Assembly (NCBI GenBank): GCA_900544475.1 | Contig: UQVU01000074.1 | Coordinates: forward strand, 1 to 8,498 | DNA: 8,498 bases | Direction: 5' to 3' | DNA from: an uncultured Butyricicoccus sp. | GTDB taxonomy: Bacteria > Bacillota > Clostridia > Oscillospirales > Butyricicoccaceae | Part shown: positions 5,217-8,498 of the stretch, piece by piece | How positions within the stretch are numbered: the stretch's first letter is position 1 | Layout: every line of letters starts with the position of its first letter | The notes under the pieces: generated by a model | Told to the model about the DNA's origin: nothing | The model's database searches: none | Seen by the model: only the letters and a program-made list of their open reading frames with translations | Translations under genes and position numbers: made by a program

Positions 5217-7628
5217 ATGGACAGCAGTGGAAATTCAGCACTGATGTTTGACAAGAGCTCGCTGCCGTTCTGCGTGCTCCGCATCGAGCATGGCGCGGAC
5301 GGGCAGCCGACCGGATGGAAAATCCTGCGCTGCAATCAGGCGCTCTCGGACATGACGGGATTCAGCGCGGAGCAGATGCAGAACGACCTTGCGCCCGAGC
5401 AGATGCCGATGTCGGGCGTCCGGCGGCTGCGCCTGTACAGCAGAGCGGCGCACGATAAGCAGCCGGTCGAGTTCGACGCGGTGAGCGAGGCGACAGGCCG
5501 CCTGCTGCACGTGCACTGCCTGCCGATGGAGCAGCCGGACCTGTGCGCCTGCATCTTCTGCGACCGCAGCACCGGCCAGCCGCACAGCCGCCTCGAAGTC
5601 ATCCCGACCGAAAAGCTGAGCTCGGTCGTGCAGACCGGCACGTGGACCATTCAGTACGACCGGAACGGAAACCGCACCTCGGTCACGTGGTCGGAGTCGT
5701 TCCGCCGTATCCTCGGCTTCTCCTCGGAAGCGGATTTCCCCAACACCTGGGAGGCGCGGTTCGAGCGCATTCACCCGAATGACCGCGACGCGGTAGAAAA
5801 AGTCTGCGCCGACGCGGTAAGCGACTGCAGCGGACAGAGCGATTACAGCATCGAGTACCGTATGCGCAACCGCGCGGGCGAGTATCACTGGTTCCGCGAC
5901 GTGGCGCACATTTCCAGACGGCCGGACGGCACGCCCGCCTGCTTGGACGGTATTCTCGTCAACGTGGACGACCGCCACGAGGCGAACGAAAAGCTGCGCC
6001 GTGCGCTGCGCGAGGCCGAAGCCGCACGCAACGAAGCGCTCATCGACAACGAGATCATCTCTGCCATCAGCAGACTTTACTTCTCCATCTACCGCATCGA
6101 CCTCGCCCGCGATTTCTACGAGGAAATTTCGAGCGACAGTTCGGTGCACCGCCTGACCGATCACGAGGGCCGGGCGCAGCAGAAGATGAACAAGCTGTGC
6201 AGCGGTCTGGTTGACCGGGATTATCAGAGCGCGGTTAAGCGCTTTTTCGACCTCTCCACGGTCGCAGAGCGCCTCGCGGATACCGATACCATCGAGATGG
6301 AATATCTCGCGAAGGACGGCAGCTGGCAGGAGGCCCGCTTCATCGAGATAAAGCGCGGCGCAGACGGAAAGGTGACGCACATTCTGTACGTGACGCGCAT
6401 CGTCAGCCGCCAGAAGCAGAAGGAGCTTGAACAGGAGCGTCTGCGCACTGCTTATCAGGCGGCGGAGAGCGCGAACGAGGCCAAGACCGACTTCCTGCTC
6501 AGCATGTCGCACGACATCCGCACGCCGATGAACGCCATTCTCGGCTATACCCAGCTGATGCGCAATAAGCTGACCGACCCCGAGCTGCTGCATTACCGCG
6601 ATATGATCGAGCAGTCGGGCGAGCTGCTGCTGTCCATCATCAACAATGTGCTCGACATGGCGCGTATCGAGAGCGGCAAGATGGAGCTTGACGAGGACTG
6701 CCACGAAACCGGCCGGGTCATCGGCGCGATCATCAAGGTGTTCGAGGCCGAGGCGAAGAAAAAGGGCCTGAAATTCGAGCGCACGGTCAACGTAAAGCAC
6801 CGCTTCATCATGTGCGACACGCTGAAGGTGCAGGAAATTTTCACCAATCTCATCAGCAACGCGGTCAAGTATACCCCGGTGGGCGGCACGGTCCGTATCA
6901 CGACCGAGGAGCTTCCCTGCGACCGGACGGACTGCGTGCGCATCTGTTCGACGGTTTCGGATACCGGCATCGGCATGAGTGCGGAATTTCTGCCGCACCT
7001 GTTTGAGCCGTTCTCGCTCGAGCGCAGCACGACGGCCGGCAAAATCGACGGCACCGGCCTCGGTATGCCGATCGTGAAAAAGCTCATCGACCTGATGGGC
7101 GGCACGATCGAGGTCAAGAGCAGCCCCGGCAAGGGCAGCAGCTTCGCCGTCACGCTGACGCACCGTCTGGCAAAGTCGGAAAATTACAGGAAAACCTTGC
7201 CCGCTTCGGTCGGGAGTATGGATTTCACCGGGAAGCGCATTCTGCTGGCGGAGGATAACGACCTCAATGCCGAAATCGCGGAAGCTATCCTCACGCCCAT
7301 GGGATTCCGGGTGGACCGCGTGGTCGACGGCATCTGCTGCGTAGACCGTCTGGAAAAGGAGCCGTCCGGCACGTATGACCTGATTCTGATGGACATTCAG
7401 ATGCCGGGCATGGACGGCTACAAGGCGACACGACTCATCCGCGGCCTGCCCGACCGGGCGAAAGCGGAAACTCCCATTATCGCCATGACCGCGAACGCCT
7501 TTGCCGAGGATCGCCGGAAAGCGCTCGACACCGGCATGAATGACCATATTGCAAAGCCGGTCTCGGCGGAAAAGCTCCGCGAAACGCTCACGGAAGTGCT
7601 GGGGGACAAGGAGCGGAGCGCTCATTAA
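5217..7628 (+). CDS. PAS-domain hybrid sensor histidine kinase/response regulator
   Basis: An 803-aa signalling protein that autophosphorylates on histidine and passes the phosphate to its own receiver. The N-terminal part is PAS-like: a first domain at about 12-100, then a clear PAS_3-type fold at about 135-255 (FERIHPNDRDAVE, then YRMRNRAGEYHWFRDV). A third PAS-like region covers about 278-398, leading into a coiled coil at about 395-420. The HisKA phosphoacceptor is His432 in SMSHDIRTPMNAIL. The ATPase domain has the N box with Asn548, DTGIG from Asp582 and GTGLGMPIVKKL from Gly612. The receiver has acidic Glu679/Asp680, phosphoacceptor Asp726 (LMDIQMPGMDG), Thr758 and Lys780. All catalytic residues are intact. 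I see no membrane segment, signal peptide, Hpt or DNA-binding domain, so it should sense a cytoplasmic signal and signal by phosphorelay or protein contact. DUF554 follows 27 bases on, probably in the same operon. The ligand is unknown. Confidence 0.92.
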   Translation: MDSSGNSALMFDKSSLPFCVLRIEHGADGQPTGWKILRCNQALSDMTGFSAEQMQNDLAPEQMPMSGVRRLRLYSRAAHDKQPVEFDAVSEATGRLLHVHCLPMEQPDLCACIFCDRSTGQPHSRLEVIPTEKLSSVVQTGTWTIQYDRNGNRTSVTWSESFRRILGFSSEADFPNTWEARFERIHPNDRDAVEKVCADAVSDCSGQSDYSIEYRMRNRAGEYHWFRDVAHISRRPDGTPACLDGILVNVDDRHEANEKLRRALREAEAARNEALIDNEIISAISRLYFSIYRIDLARDFYEEISSDSSVHRLTDHEGRAQQKMNKLCSGLVDRDYQSAVKRFFDLSTVAERLADTDTIEMEYLAKDGSWQEARFIEIKRGADGKVTHILYVTRIVSRQKQKELEQERLRTAYQAAESANEAKTDFLLSMSHDIRTPMNAILGYTQLMRNKLTDPELLHYRDMIEQSGELLLSIINNVLDMARIESGKMELDEDCHETGRVIGAIIKVFEAEAKKKGLKFERTVNVKHRFIMCDTLKVQEIFTNLISNAVKYTPVGGTVRITTEELPCDRTDCVRICSTVSDTGIGMSAEFLPHLFEPFSLERSTTAGKIDGTGLGMPIVKKLIDLMGGTIEVKSSPGKGSSFAVTLTHRLAKSENYRKTLPASVGSMDFTGKRILLAEDNDLNAEIAEAILTPMGFRVDRVVDGICCVDRLEKEPSGTYDLILMDIQMPGMDGYKATRLIRGLPDRAKAETPIIAMTANAFAEDRRKALDTGMNDHIAKPVSAEKLRETLTEVLGDKERSAH

Positions 7629-7655
7629 AAATAAACGAAAGAGGGACAAATAACA

Positions 7656-8348
7656 ATGCCAATCGGCGTTTTCACCAACTGCTCGGCTGTGCTGGCAGGC
7701 GGCATCATCGGTTCGGCGCTGGGACATATTCTGCCGGAAAGCCTGAAGGAGCATCTGCCGACCATGTTCGGTATGTGCTCGATCGCAATCGGCATCAATT
7801 CCATCATCAAGGCGTCAGCCATGACGCCGGTCGTACTGGCGCTGCTCGTCGGCTTCACCATCGGTCATCTGCTGCATCTGGAGCAGTGGACGAGCCGCTT
7901 TTTCCACAAGCTCGTCAAGGTCATGCACCTCGGCGGCGATAACATCGACATGGAGTTTTACATCACGGCGGTCGCGCTGTTCTGCTGCTCGGGTTTCGGC
8001 TGGTACAGCACGCTTACCGAGGGCATCGCGGGCGACCCGAACCTGCTGTTCTCCAAGGCCGTGCTCGATTTCTTCACGGCGGTGATTTTCGCGGCGGCGC
8101 TCGGCAAGGCCATCTGTGCCATTCCGCTGCCGCAGTGCATCATCCTGCTGTGCGTGTTCGGCGCGGGCCGGCTGCTGGCCGGCGTGCTCACGCCTGAGAT
8201 GTTCGCGGACCTGTCCGGCTGCGGCGGCGTGCTGACCATGGCGGCGGGCTTCCGCGTGTCCAAGATCAAATCTGTGCCGCTCGTCGATCTGATGCCGGCG
8301 CTCATTCTGGTCATGCCGTTCAGCCTGCTCTGGACGATTCTGATGTAA
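7656..8348 (+). CDS. DUF554 family membrane protein (YqgA-like)
   Basis: A 230-aa very hydrophobic protein with about seven predicted membrane segments: roughly residues 5-25, 36-52, 56-75, 102-120, 133-155, 157-176 and 204-228. The start MPIGVFTNCSAVLAGGIIGS, the GINSIIKA segment and the LPQCIILLCVFGAGRL helix match the DUF554 family. E. coli YqgA and B. subtilis YdfK belong to this family, and the length is typical. The function is not established; it is usually described as a possible transporter. AGAGGG at 7640-7645 is 10 bases before the ATG. The gene starts 27 bases after the kinase stop with no terminator between, so the two are likely co-transcribed. Functional coupling to the kinase is only inferred. 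The family call is from memory of sequence character. Confidence 0.85.
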   Translation: MPIGVFTNCSAVLAGGIIGSALGHILPESLKEHLPTMFGMCSIAIGINSIIKASAMTPVVLALLVGFTIGHLLHLEQWTSRFFHKLVKVMHLGGDNIDMEFYITAVALFCCSGFGWYSTLTEGIAGDPNLLFSKAVLDFFTAVIFAAALGKAICAIPLPQCIILLCVFGAGRLLAGVLTPEMFADLSGCGGVLTMAAGFRVSKIKSVPLVDLMPALILVMPFSLLWTILM

Positions 8349-8350
8349 CG

Positions 8351-8401
8351 AAAAAACGGAGATGTACGCCGAAACATAAGCGTAAATCTCCGTTTTGTAT
8401 T
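8351..8401 (+). terminator. intrinsic terminator of the kinase-DUF554 operon
   Basis: AAAACGGAGAT (8353-8363) pairs perfectly with ATCTCCGTTTT (8386-8396). One G-A mismatch later the stem continues as TACGC/GCGTA around a 10-base loop. It begins 2 bases after the stop codon. The A-run before the stem and T-run after it would let it work on both strands. Confidence 0.88.
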
Positions 8402-8404
8402 TAA

Positions 8405-8498
8405 GGCAACACCGCACAATGAAAGCTGCGGCGCTTTGCGGAAATTTTGTGCCCTGACTTTGTTACGATTTCACGGTAATACGTCAAGTATTACCGCA
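8405..8498. mobile_element. palindromic MITE-like element, second copy, inverted and cut by the window edge
   Basis: Starting with GGCAACACCGCACAAT, this is the reverse complement of the right arm and centre of the element at 5029-5188. There are only three differences over the 78-base arm (75 of 78 match), plus one extra base in the central loop. The central hairpin CGGTAATAC/GTATTACCG is at 8474-8496, again 80 bases from the end. The second arm lies beyond the window. TTAA precedes the end. It faces the first copy, so the kinase-DUF554 operon lies between inverted copies. Confidence 0.85.

Noticed and set aside
5235..7754. 839-aa open frame on the - strand
   Set aside because: It lies opposite the kinase, is full of Arg, His, Ala and Val without domains, and reflects high-GC codon use of the real gene.
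7815..8417. 200-aa and 153-aa open frames on the - strand
   Set aside because: Antisense to DUF554; one starts inside the terminator region, with no convincing ribosome site or domain.
5029..8498. Composite transposon formed by the two elements
   Set aside because: The elements encode nothing and no transposase lies between them, so only an inverted bracket can be claimed.

Overview
The window looks like a piece of chromosome from a moderately high-GC Clostridia-type Firmicute, probably a gut Oscillospirales relative. I infer this from strong AGGAG-type ribosome sites, TTGNNN/TATAAT promoters, many compact intrinsic terminators, and the gene types present. The genus cannot be fixed from the sequence alone.

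Left part (1-2760): the edge of a CRISPR-Cas locus. Bases 13-49 look like one type I-C-style CRISPR repeat on the + strand, with GTC, a hairpin and a GTGGATTGAAA handle. It is followed at 83-123 by a strong + strand terminator. I read these as the last repeat and the trailer of an array lying off the left edge. Facing it on the - strand is an intact cas3 (HD nuclease plus helicase, about 802 aa). In sampled lines cas3 is about 43-53% GC, against about 62-72% in lines of the neighbouring symporter gene. No other cas gene is in the window.

Middle (2725-4983): a TTGCAA/TATAAT promoter drives a two-gene operon. The first gene is an SDF/DAACS-family sodium-coupled amino acid symporter. Its substrate-site residues suggest a neutral rather than acidic substrate. 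The second gene, 14 bases downstream, is a small alpha/beta hydrolase. A hairpin terminator closes the operon.

Right part (4988-8498): a TTGAAA/TATAAT promoter drives a PAS-containing hybrid histidine kinase (803 aa, kinase plus receiver), then a DUF554 (YqgA-like) membrane protein and a terminator. A 160-bp palindromic MITE-like element lies in the leader between the kinase promoter and its ribosome site, flanked by ATAA on both sides. A second copy starts at 8405 in inverted orientation and runs off the right edge. The kinase-DUF554 pair is therefore bracketed by inverted repeats, the most unusual architecture in the window.
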